Source of the DNA: CBDDKZ01 sp965230415
GTDB taxonomy: Bacteria; Bacteroidota; Bacteroidia; Cytophagales; JAAEPT01
Assembly: GCA_965230415.1 (NCBI GenBank)
Contig: CBDDKZ010000005.1
Coordinates: forward strand, 1,488,001 to 1,552,000
DNA: 64,000 bases
Direction of reading: 5' to 3'
The position numbers were made by a program, and so were the translations under genes. Under the pieces are notes generated by a model. The model was not told the origin of the DNA and ran no database searches. It was given only the letters and a program-made list of their open reading frames with translations. Below are positions 9,282-18,500 of this stretch, piece by piece. The stretch's first letter is position 1, and the number at the start of each line of letters is the position of its first letter.

Positions 9282-10322
9282 TTATTTGACACGAATTATG
9301 TAAGACAAGGCATAATAGGGCGGTCTGTTTTCGTGGGCTCCGCCACCTCCTTGTGAACTAATACTATGATTGTGATTTCCTGTAGAACCGGTTGTACGCG
9401 ACTCGTCCGGAACACCGTTAACACCTCTGTTAGAAAGATTGGTACCGTCTACATCTTCACGTGTTACTGTTCTATCATTGTAGGAGTGTGTATGTGCTCC
9501 ATCCGATACTGTTGATCCACCGTGATTATGTACAGTCATTTCTGCTGCCGATAAGGTATGCGTTTCTTCACCACCCCTGTTACCTACACTATAGGTGGTA
9601 GCTCCGTTTGATGAATTTCCAACACCAACTATAAAACGCCCCGTTAAATCGGGTACAGTTTGAGCGGCCCCAAAATGATCGGTGTAACCGGTACTACCAT
9701 CGCACAGCACCCAGCCATCCGGAATATTGTTAGACGCACCCGACCACATAACAATGGCGCCTAAAGGCGCTACTCCATAACCTTCATAGGTATTGGCGCG
9801 CATAGTAGCATTCACCTCTATCCCTTCTTTGGCCACAAGTTGATTTTGTACATACAGGCTATTATCGGTAATATTAATTGTGGAATCACCTACAGACATC
9901 GCTCCAATGACATCGAGTGTATGTGTTGGAACTTGTGTACCAAGACCGATGTATTTTAGTGCTCTGTGCGTGTACAAATTCCTGCTGTAATTATTAATAG
10001 AGGCATCAAAATTGCTTAGATCATCACGAAAACGCCAGGCGCCAATACCTGTCCACCTTGCAGCCGCCTGATTGTAACTTGTGTCATAGAAAAACAACAT
10101 TTCATCGCTCTTGTCAAATACCAACAAACTATTTCCCGGGTCTGCAATAGCTCTTCGTTGCGCATCGCTCATTCTTGGTATCAATAATCCGGAAGTATCA
10201 GACATAATATCCATGGTACTGGTATTGTCCGGATTGGGATTATTGACGCCAATTTGGGCATGCACCACTGTGGCACATAGTATAAACAGACAAATCGATA
10301 TGTATTTTATAATCCCTTTCAT
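9282..10322 (-). CDS. phage tail-collar domain surface protein, paralog 4 in transcription order
   Basis: 346 residues with signal peptide (to about 22, VVHAQ). The N-terminal region has the NNPNPD ... SGLLIPRM segment found in many Bacteroidota secreted structural proteins. A middle segment of the IGLGTQVPTHTLDVIG type lies at about 125-145. The C-terminal half is a tail-collar domain: PLGAIVMWSG, DGWVLCDGSTGYTDH, VPDLTGRFIVG, GGEETHTLS, HNH and HTHSYND clusters, ending ENRPPYYALSYIIRVK. Tail-collar domains form trimeric tips of phage tail fibres. Here there is no T9SS sorting domain and no phage gene nearby. It is one of four paralogs with 0-3 bp between them, in an operon with a barrel and a giant repeat protein. 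A trimeric surface tip or adhesin is inferred. Confidence 0.82.
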   Translation of the reverse strand: MKGIIKYISICLFILCATVVHAQIGVNNPNPDNTSTMDIMSDTSGLLIPRMSDAQRRAIADPGNSLLVFDKSDEMLFFYDTSYNQAAARWTGIGAWRFRDDLSNFDASINNYSRNLYTHRALKYIGLGTQVPTHTLDVIGAMSVGDSTINITDNSLYVQNQLVAKEGIEVNATMRANTYEGYGVAPLGAIVMWSGASNNIPDGWVLCDGSTGYTDHFGAAQTVPDLTGRFIVGVGNSSNGATTYSVGNRGGEETHTLSAAEMTVHNHGGSTVSDGAHTHSYNDRTVTREDVDGTNLSNRGVNGVPDESRTTGSTGNHNHSISSQGGGGAHENRPPYYALSYIIRVK

Positions 10323-10325
10323 ACT

Positions 10326-11384
10326 TTATCTAACCCTAATTATATATGCCAACGCATAATAGGGCGGTCTATTTTCATGGGCATTGCTGCTTCCGCTATT
10401 AGCGATAGTATGTGTATGCCCTCCGGCAGACCCTGTTGTTCTGACATTGTCTGGCCTCCCGTTTATACCCTGTTCATCAAAATTGGAGGCAGTAACTTCT
10501 GCGGTCGATACGGTGTAGTCGTTATAAGAATGTGTGTGATTAGCAACATTACCTGACACGCCATCGTGATTATGGGCAGGTAATTCAGCTGTTGAAAGCA
10601 CATGTGTTTCTTCGCCTCCGGAATTATTGAGGGAATAAGTTGTTGATCCGTGCACACTTTTTCCTATTCCTACTATGAAGCGACCCGATAAATTTGGGAC
10701 TGTTCTGGTAACTCCGTTATGATCCGAATAGGTCGATGATCCATCACACAGCGCCCAGCCATCGGGCAGATTTGCAGGATTCCCCGACCACATCAAAATA
10801 CCTCCCAGCGGGGTCATACCATAACCTTCGAATACCACGGCACGTGCGGTATCGTTGGTTTCAACATCTGCATCAGCAATTATAGTTCCTGACACGTACA
10901 TACTATTTTCCGTTACCGTAGCTACCGAATCTCCTACAGATACATTTCCGATCACGTCCAGTTTATGTGTCGGGTTTTGCGTTCCAATACCCACATTCTT
11001 CAGGCTATAGTGGCCATATAGATTGCGCATGTATAACGATCCGTTTAAATCTGACAGGTCATCTCTAAAACGCCATAACCCCAGGCCTGTCCATTGAGCG
11101 GCAACATCACCATAGTTAGCATCGAAAAAATAGAACAGTTGGTCATCCTGATCAAATACGATGAGGCTATTCGCCGGATTCGAAATACTTCTGCGGGAAA
11201 AGGCACTCATCCTGGGAACGAGCAGACCCGAAGAATCGGATTTTAAGTCCAAAACAGCAGATGGGCTTGGGTTGTTTATCCCTACTTGAGATAGCGCATC
11301 GACAGAAGCGAAGATGCATAGCAATAGAAGCACAATTGCCATGCGCGGTGTACATAAGGATGATATGTTTACAATCTGTTTCAT
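10326..11384 (-). CDS. phage tail-collar domain surface protein, paralog 3
   Basis: 352 residues with the same architecture as its neighbours: signal peptide (to about 32, ASVDALSQ), NNPSPSAVLDLKSDSSGLLVPRM, a middle VGIGTQNPTHKLDVIGN segment, then a collar domain (PLGGILMWSG, DGWALCDGSSTYSDHNG, VPNLSGRFIVG, GGEETHVLS) and the terminal ENRPPYYALAYIIRVR. The His-rich turns (HNHDG, NHTHSYND, GGHTHT) resemble the metal- or glycan-contacting loops of fibre tips. Its signal sequence is longer than those of the other three (MKQIVNISSLCTPRM...), and a later Met at residue 15 is a possible start. It begins immediately after the stop of paralog 2. Confidence 0.82.
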   Translation of the reverse strand: MKQIVNISSLCTPRMAIVLLLLCIFASVDALSQVGINNPSPSAVLDLKSDSSGLLVPRMSAFSRRSISNPANSLIVFDQDDQLFYFFDANYGDVAAQWTGLGLWRFRDDLSDLNGSLYMRNLYGHYSLKNVGIGTQNPTHKLDVIGNVSVGDSVATVTENSMYVSGTIIADADVETNDTARAVVFEGYGMTPLGGILMWSGNPANLPDGWALCDGSSTYSDHNGVTRTVPNLSGRFIVGIGKSVHGSTTYSLNNSGGEETHVLSTAELPAHNHDGVSGNVANHTHSYNDYTVSTAEVTASNFDEQGINGRPDNVRTTGSAGGHTHTIANSGSSNAHENRPPYYALAYIIRVR

Positions 11385-12431
11385 TTAATTCACCCGGATT
11401 ATGAAGGCCAGGGCATAATAAGGAGGCCTGTTTTCATGAGCCGAGCTGCTACCCTGTGAATTTATCGTATGATTATGCGCCCCTCCAATACCAGTTGTAC
11501 GAGCTTCATCATCAATGCCCCCAATACCCTGATTTGCACCGGTAAGAAAGAACGATACTTCCGTTCTATTTACTGTGCGGTCGTTATAGGAATGCGAATG
11601 AGAGCCGTTTGTTGAAGTGGATCCACCATGGTCGTGTCCAGGCATTTCTGAGATGGTCAAAGTATGTACCTGCTCACCACCAGTAGCTCCTGCACCGTAA
11701 TTAGTGGCTCCGGCGCCCGGACCGGAGGCTGCTCCGGTACCCACAATAAAGCGGCCTGATAAATCCGGTACTGGCCGAACAACGCCAAAATGATCGGTAT
11801 AAGTGGAACTACCGTCACACAAAGCCCAGCCATCGGGAAGATCTGTGGGGCCACATGCACACATAATAATTGTCCCTAAGGGAACGGTACCATAACCTTC
11901 AAAAAGATCGGCTTTAATAGTATCATCGCTTTCTATGGAAGTTCCTGTAATAATGCCTGCAGCCACATAAACATCGTTATGGCCCAAAGAAACGGTGCTA
12001 TCACCTATGGATAGATTCCCATTAATATCGAGCTTATGTATTGGATCCTGCACCTTTATGCCCACATTATTTACAGAATAATGGCTATAAGCATTTCGCC
12101 TGTAAAACCCACCCAGGTCGAAATCACTGAGATCATCACGGAAACGCCAGGCATCGAGGCCTGTCCATCGTGCTGCTGCATTGCTATAACTACTATCGTA
12201 ATAGTAAAAAAGCTGATCTGTTTCATCAAATACTAATAAGCCATTTGCAGCAATGGTAATGGCACGTCGCTGAGTAGCCGTCATTCTGGGAATCAACAGG
12301 CCCGACGTATCGGATTTTAAATCGAGAACTGCCGAAGGATCGGGATTGGGGTTGTTGATACCAATCTGCGCGAAGCCAGCAGTAAAGCTCATTAAAACGA
12401 TAAGGGGTGCTATGTATTTAATTATATTCAA
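11385..12431 (-). CDS. phage tail-collar domain surface protein, paralog 2
   Basis: 348 residues: signal peptide (to about 21, TAGFAQ), NNPNPDPSAVLDLKSDTSGLL, the VGIKVQDPIHKLDINGN middle segment, and a C-terminal tail-collar domain (PLGTIIMCACG, DGWALCDGSSTYTDHFG, VPDLSGRFIVG, GGEQVHTLT, ending ENRPPYYALAFIIRVN). The usual MWSG is replaced by MCACG, adding two cysteines that the other paralogs lack. The loop after RFIVG is longer (AASGPGAGATNYGAG), as in paralog 1. It abuts both neighbouring genes with no gap. Confidence 0.82.
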   Translation of the reverse strand: MNIIKYIAPLIVLMSFTAGFAQIGINNPNPDPSAVLDLKSDTSGLLIPRMTATQRRAITIAANGLLVFDETDQLFYYYDSSYSNAAARWTGLDAWRFRDDLSDFDLGGFYRRNAYSHYSVNNVGIKVQDPIHKLDINGNLSIGDSTVSLGHNDVYVAAGIITGTSIESDDTIKADLFEGYGTVPLGTIIMCACGPTDLPDGWALCDGSSTYTDHFGVVRPVPDLSGRFIVGTGAASGPGAGATNYGAGATGGEQVHTLTISEMPGHDHGGSTSTNGSHSHSYNDRTVNRTEVSFFLTGANQGIGGIDDEARTTGIGGAHNHTINSQGSSSAHENRPPYYALAFIIRVN

Positions 12432-13475
12432 TTACTTCACTCTTATAATATACGCTAATGCATAATAGGGAGGTCTGTTTTCATGTGCCTGCCCGTCACC
12501 TTGTGAATCGATTGTATGATCGTGAGCGCCCGCTGACGAGGTAGTACGATCATCGTCCGGGACACCATCTATGCCCTGATTATCAAAATTAGAACCATTT
12601 ACCTTCTCACGGGATACCGATTTATCCTTATAGGGATGTGTATGAGCTCCGTCCGAACTGGTAATACCGCCGTGATTATGTGATGGCATTTCATTTATTG
12701 TTAAGGTATGCGTTTCTTCACCGCCCTGGTTACCTACTGTATAGGTGGTAGCACCTGCTCCTGCTCCGGAAGCACGCCCCGAACCAACGATAAATCGTCC
12801 CTGCAAATTTGGTACCGTACGGGCTACCCCGAAATGGTCGGTATATCCCGTAGTTCCGTCACAGAGCGTCCAGCCATCGGGTACGTTTGTCGCACTTCCC
12901 GACCACATTACTATTGTTCCCAAAGGCACGGTACCATAGCCCTCCACCACATTGGCACGTACCGTATCTGTTGTTTCAATGGCTTCTCCGGAAGTAATAC
13001 TACCTTTAACATATAAACTATTTTCGTCGACAACTTTGCTGGAGTCACCAATTGAAACATTACCAATAACATCCAATTTGTGCGTAGGATTTTGAGTACC
13101 TAAACCTACATTTTTAACTGTATAGTGACTATAAATGTTTCGTAAGTAATAACCATCGATGCTGAAATCGCTTAAATCGTCACGAAAGCGCCAGGCTCCC
13201 AGCCCTGTCCACCTTGCAGCAGCGTCGCTGTAGTTATTGTCGTAAAAGAAGAATAAAGCATCATCTTCATCAAACACCATTAAGCTATTAGCAGGGTTCG
13301 TAAGCGCCCTTCGGGAGAAAGCAGTCATTCTGGGAACCAATAAACCCGATGAATCTGATTTCAGGTCTAAAATTGCTGATGGATCGGGATTTGGATTATT
13401 AATACCAATCTGAGCTTGCGTTATGGTGTATCCAAACAAAACAAAAGTAAGTGCTATATATAACTTCAGCTTCAT
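12432..13475 (-). CDS. phage tail-collar domain surface protein, paralog 1
   Basis: 347 residues: signal peptide (to about 21, TITQAQ), NNPNPDPSAILDLKSDSSGLL, VGLGTQNPTHKLDVIGN, then PLGTIVMWSGSATNVPDGW, the loop RASGAGAGATTYTVG, the HNHGG and HTHPYKD clusters, and the terminal ENRPPYYALAYIIRVK. It is the first of the four collar genes to be transcribed, 2 bp after the fibronectin-III gene. The four paralogs are similar over their full length but differ in the tip loops, as expected for duplicated tip proteins with different ligands or for subunits of one hetero-oligomer. Confidence 0.82.
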   Translation of the reverse strand: MKLKLYIALTFVLFGYTITQAQIGINNPNPDPSAILDLKSDSSGLLVPRMTAFSRRALTNPANSLMVFDEDDALFFFYDNNYSDAAARWTGLGAWRFRDDLSDFSIDGYYLRNIYSHYTVKNVGLGTQNPTHKLDVIGNVSIGDSSKVVDENSLYVKGSITSGEAIETTDTVRANVVEGYGTVPLGTIVMWSGSATNVPDGWTLCDGTTGYTDHFGVARTVPNLQGRFIVGSGRASGAGAGATTYTVGNQGGEETHTLTINEMPSHNHGGITSSDGAHTHPYKDKSVSREKVNGSNFDNQGIDGVPDDDRTTSSAGAHDHTIDSQGDGQAHENRPPYYALAYIIRVK

Positions 13476-13477
13476 AA

Positions 13478-15541
13478 TCAGTTTTTGATACTTACTTCAA
13501 TTTTTTGTGACAAGTATTTCTTACCACCCTCATCGTATAACCTGACCTGATAGAACACGGTACCTTCCTTGTGATGCCTGTCGAGGTAATTATCAGATTT
13601 CAATTTCCCCGTAATCGGAGCCATGTTTTTGGCATTGGTTCCTTTATAGACGATGATACCAAGGTAATCATCTACAGGTTCCTTCCAACTTAGTTTCACA
13701 CCTTTTTTCTTCTTGTTGTATTTACCTTTAAAATCCTGAACACCTTCTTCCTCACTACTCTTAATACTTACTTGATTACCTGCGTAACCCATTCCTTTAA
13801 AAACACCCGAAGGTTCCGAACGATTTCCTGCCAGATCCTCTGCTACCATGTAATAATAGTAATTTTGACCTGCAATAACTCCTGCATCATTGTAGAAAGT
13901 GGCATTAAGATCTATCAGCGACTTGTTTACTTTGGCATACGAAGCTGAGTCTTCTGCGTCCGATCGGAAAACATCAAAACCCGCCAGACCTGGCTCATGG
14001 TATTTCAACCATTCCAGTTTAATCCCTGCTGCGTCGATGTGAATATTCTTGATAAATGGCTTTACCGGTGGTGTTACATCGGGCAATTGTGCCTGAGACA
14101 AGGAACTGTATTCGCTACGGTTATAGTTAGAGTCGACCGAAACTACCTTATAAACGAATGTGTTTTTCACCTTCTTAGGAAGGGCTTCGGTATAAGCTGT
14201 AGTGCTAACCGGGTTTTTATTGACTACCACAAACTCGTTGTCATCGTTATTCTCATCACTGAGCGATTTATAAATAAAATACCCCATGAGGTCTTTGTCT
14301 CCTACCGGATCCCAGGTCAGTTTCACCCTCCCCGTATCTGTGGCCACCCTTACATTCTGTGGAACAGCAGGTGGTATCATATCGTGTACGTCGATAACAA
14401 TTTCCTGGGAGCGGGATTCATTCCCGGCTTCGTCTAAGGCGCCTATAGTATAGTAATAACCTCCGGCTTCAGGAACCTGGTCCAGGTAAGAAGTATCACC
14501 CGCCCCTACAGTCGCCAGCAAACCCCATTCTCCTTTATAACTGCTACGTCGGTATACTTTCTGTACAGTTTGATCGGCACCTTGTTCATGTTTCCAGGTT
14601 AATGCAACGCCCAGCAAACGCGCATCTGCCTTCACGTCGAAAGGAGGTTTGGGTGGGTCGAAGTCTTTACTGTTTGCCACTAATTCTTTTGCGGCGCCTT
14701 CCTGACCAAAATAATCGATAGGAATCAGTTTATAGGTATAATTCTTCTCCTTAGCAATCTCAAAATCTTCAAACAGCACTTTCGGATAGTCTAATTTGCC
14801 CGTAGGTCCTTCAGACTTTTGAGGCGAAAGTATGTTTTTGGTCAGGCGCTGGTAATCGCCAGCACCTTCTTTACGATAGACGTGAACACCAAAATAGCGC
14901 CCAGGTTCCGGTTTCCAGTTGATATTGACTACCCGGCGTTTTCTGTCTATTGTTAAATCCTGAATCGCATAAATCGGTGTATATGTTCCTGTTTTAGTGC
15001 TGGCAGAAATACCAATATACTCTTTGGCTCCGGAATTTAAAATCCCTTCTACCTTGTACTGGTATAGTTTACCGGCTTCAGCTTCGGTATCGTGGTACTG
15101 ATTACCGACAACTTTGGCAAATTCAGGGTGTTCGACTGTTGTAATAAGCACAAAAACACGCATGAGGCTTTTCTGAAATTCCTCATACTCCATATCTTTC
15201 ATTTGTTTGAGCAGCTCCTTTGTATCCGGGTATTGGGCCGCTAAATAAGTAGGTACGCGATCTTTTACATTCACAGGTGTCTTGCTTATCAATTGCCATT
15301 CACTGCTACCTTGTTCCTGCCGATATACATTAAAACCTTTAGGGTAATACACCTTATCTGCAAACCACTTTACCACCAAACCTTGTGGATTTTCCTTGCT
15401 AAAGTCGGGGGAAGCGAAAACTTTAGTTGCGTCTGCCTGCGCCTTGGTGTTCCATGCTATCAGCAATAGCAATGCCCCTAGAGCCATGTTAGCAATTGCT
15501 TTACCTGTAATTTGTTTGGTTATGATTTGTAACACCTTCAT
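13478..15541 (-). CDS. secreted protein of about six fibronectin type III modules
   Basis: 687 residues. The signal peptide has a long positively charged start and a hydrophobic MALGALLLLIAW core ending TKAQ near residue 36; an internal Met19 is an alternative start. FnIII-like modules begin near residues 43, 190, 295, 390, 485 and 605. They show the repeated signature LxWxP...D..LxGYxIYRS (VKLTWDPVGDKDLMGYFIYKS is one; VALTWKHEQG and IKLEWLKYHEP are others) and PP-x-P linkers. There is no sorting domain or membrane anchor. It lies between the giant repeat protein and the collar paralogs with 2-5 bp gaps, suggesting a fixed-stoichiometry partner. A linker or scaffold in the same surface structure is inferred. 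Confidence 0.82.
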   Translation of the reverse strand: MKVLQIITKQITGKAIANMALGALLLLIAWNTKAQADATKVFASPDFSKENPQGLVVKWFADKVYYPKGFNVYRQEQGSSEWQLISKTPVNVKDRVPTYLAAQYPDTKELLKQMKDMEYEEFQKSLMRVFVLITTVEHPEFAKVVGNQYHDTEAEAGKLYQYKVEGILNSGAKEYIGISASTKTGTYTPIYAIQDLTIDRKRRVVNINWKPEPGRYFGVHVYRKEGAGDYQRLTKNILSPQKSEGPTGKLDYPKVLFEDFEIAKEKNYTYKLIPIDYFGQEGAAKELVANSKDFDPPKPPFDVKADARLLGVALTWKHEQGADQTVQKVYRRSSYKGEWGLLATVGAGDTSYLDQVPEAGGYYYTIGALDEAGNESRSQEIVIDVHDMIPPAVPQNVRVATDTGRVKLTWDPVGDKDLMGYFIYKSLSDENNDDNEFVVVNKNPVSTTAYTEALPKKVKNTFVYKVVSVDSNYNRSEYSSLSQAQLPDVTPPVKPFIKNIHIDAAGIKLEWLKYHEPGLAGFDVFRSDAEDSASYAKVNKSLIDLNATFYNDAGVIAGQNYYYYMVAEDLAGNRSEPSGVFKGMGYAGNQVSIKSSEEEGVQDFKGKYNKKKKGVKLSWKEPVDDYLGIIVYKGTNAKNMAPITGKLKSDNYLDRHHKEGTVFYQVRLYDEGGKKYLSQKIEVSIKN

Positions 15542-15546
15542 TTAGA

Positions 15547-18500
15547 CTATATTTCTTTATCGAAACCAAGTTTAAAGCTTTCGGAAATACCACAGATAGT
15601 TACTTTACCAGATAACTTACCTGTAACTCTTGTTTTTTCATAGAAGTAAAGCATCAGCTCTCCTCTGAGGTATGCTCCTGCCACCACGAATTTCGAACCA
15701 ATAACGGGATCTACCCACACTTCAACACCTACTTCTACCCATACGCCCGCTTCAAGTATGGCAAAGCTAGGTTCTAACTGTGCTTTGGCTTTTACACCTA
15801 GCTCTGCCCAAACATCGGCACCAACTTCTGCTACGCCAATATCTACGCTACCACCTGCTTTAAATCCGGCAAACAAGCCAACGTTGATACTTGAGGGGGT
15901 GAGGTTAAACCAGCCACCGCCACCAAAACCACTACAAGAAGGGTAAATTTCTATACGGTCGGACTCTGGCGTTTCCTGGCCAATATCAACACGCCATGTT
16001 TCTGGAGAAGCGTCGATATGTAACTTGGCCTGTACGCAAGGAGGAGCCACAGAAGTTACCGATGCATTTGCAATGAAATGCATTTCGCCACTATGGAAGT
16101 ACAGATCGGCATGTCCCTTTACGCGGCCATCGGCACCGTCAGTAACCATACCGATATACTGTGGACCCGAATACTCACCCTGGGAAGCACCTTCCATAAT
16201 CTCGGCCGTCACCTCTTCCTCTTCTTCTTTTCCGTCACTAAAACTTAATCCCTGCTTACCCGTCTTAAGTATTACCTCATTCTCCTGATAAATGAACGAA
16301 ACATTGGCATTTGCTTTGGTATCGCTACTAACGGCTACGCCAACGTCGCCTTTTGTAGCTGTAATCTTGGCAGGGGCGTTCTTACCACCTTCCAGGCTCA
16401 GGGCATAGTCGTCGCGTCCTATTGTAAATGCATATACACTACTGCTTGTTTCCGAAAGCTTTACTGAGTTGGTGCCATCATCATAAGAAACAATATCATC
16501 GCCCCCAATTGCAAAAGTTCTGCTTCCATCAATGTATTCGATGCGTTTCTCAGCAGATACCAGTAAGCTGCGACTACCATCTTCCATTACCAGCGATTTC
16601 TCCTTGGTCAATTTCATGACTTTACCGCCTTCTTCCACATGGACAAAATTGTCACCGCCAAAGGCAAGCATACGCTCACCTTCCTGGTACTTCAATAAAC
16701 CCTGGGCCGCCATGAGCTGCTTTCCGTCATAGTTAAGATCGAAATATACTTCGCCACCTATGGTAAGGCTGTTATCACCGTCTTTTACTGTAGCAGCTCC
16801 ATCGGCATAAATAAACGAACGTTCTCCTTTGGTCAATTCGATGGCCCGTTCTCCGTCTTTGTTTACAAATTCAATTAAATTGTCGTCGGCCTCATATTTA
16901 AGTCCGGTAGTGGCTAAATCAAAGCTCCTGTCCTTGTCCTGGTAAGAAAGGCTCTTCTCAGAACTGAACTCAATTTCTTTGTCGTAGTATTTAAAGAATA
17001 CCGCCGATTGATCTATTTTAAGCTGCACATCCTCCCCTTTGGCCAGTTCAATGCTTTTGTCGCTGTTAAGCGCTATACGATTTTCCCCTTCTTCAATGGC
17101 TAGTCCATCTGTGCTAAAATCAACACTGCGATCGGCATCCTTATAGGAAAGACTTTTGTCGGAACCGAAGCTTATTTCCGTTTCTTCATATTGCAGCGCG
17201 GCTAATTCCTTTGTAATAGTTACTTTTTTATCGGCGCCAATCTGTAATTCGAATTCCTGATCTCTGGTTAATTTCAGTCTATTTTCTCCGGACACCAGCT
17301 CAACAGCATCTGAGGAGAAATCGAAGGTACGACTCTCATCCTGGTAGCTTAACTTTTTATCGGAGCTCAGACTAATTTGCTTCCCGTCGTAAACAAGAGC
17401 GGCCGCTTCAGGTGAAATGCTTAATTTACGCTTGTCACCATCGGCCATTTCAAGATGGTAATCGGAAGTGAGCTTGAAGCTCTTTTTATCTACCTCAATA
17501 GCAATTTCCTCCTTACCTATTTCGAAAGAATGGCTAGGGCCGATGTAGCTCGCCGCCTCTGATGAGATCTTTACTTCAGCATCGTCATACTTTAAAACAC
17601 CTCCAGTTTTACTTACTGATAACTCATTACTACCATCTTTCAACACCAAACTTTCGCCGAGCACCGCCGAAATGCTTTTATCCTTATAGGCGGCTTCTGC
17701 TTCTGTTTCGCTCAATGTAAGGTTTACGTCTCCTTGTGCATACTCGAGTGTTTTGTTTGCGCTTACTTTCAGGCTGAAATCGTCGTAGTTAATACTAGCT
17801 TCTTCGGTACTAAGCGCCAAAGACCTGCTGGCACTTTCTTTTATGGTGAGTGTTTTATCTTTTGTGATTTCCAGTGCACGTTCACCCGCTTCCCAGGCCA
17901 GTTTGTCCTGATTTAGTACAAACGACTGACTGGCATCTGAAAGCGTCAGTTCAGTGGTGCTTAGGGCCAACTCATAGTCCTCGTATTTAGCTTTGAGCTG
18001 CTCAGTGTTTATAGCGAAGTAATCATCTTCGTTGTTTAAGGAAAATTCGCCCTTGGTATGGAAAGCTAAGGCTAAATCTCCTCTTGAAAAAGAGGCCCCG
18101 CCATCACCCGACAGTGCCAATTTATATTTTTCGTCGGCATTAATCTCCACATAATGCGCACCGGACTTTTCGAAACCAAAATCAACTACATCGTCATAGG
18201 CGAAGAAATAACCCTGATCGTTAGCAATCAAAACCAGTTTCAATTGGCCATCGGTATAATCTGCGAAATTGATGGTTCCTTGTGCATTTTGTAGCGTGTG
18301 ACTAAGTGATTCACCATTTTTGCTTACGGAAAAGTTTTGATCGAGATTGGCAGTAAAATTCACACCGTTATAACTGAAATCAACCTGTTTATCTGTGGAA
18401 AAGGCAAACTGAAATCCGTCGTAGGTAAATTGAGCCCTTTTCTTCGCATCGTCGGCTGTTAGCTCAATACCTTTGTTTTGATAATCGACATTCAGGAGTT

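Noticed and set aside
9282..13475. A prophage, tailocin or contractile injection system, because of tail-collar domains
   Set aside because: No sheath, tube, baseplate, spike, AAA ATPase, terminase, portal or lysis genes exist nearby, and all four proteins carry secretion signals, so they are host surface proteins.
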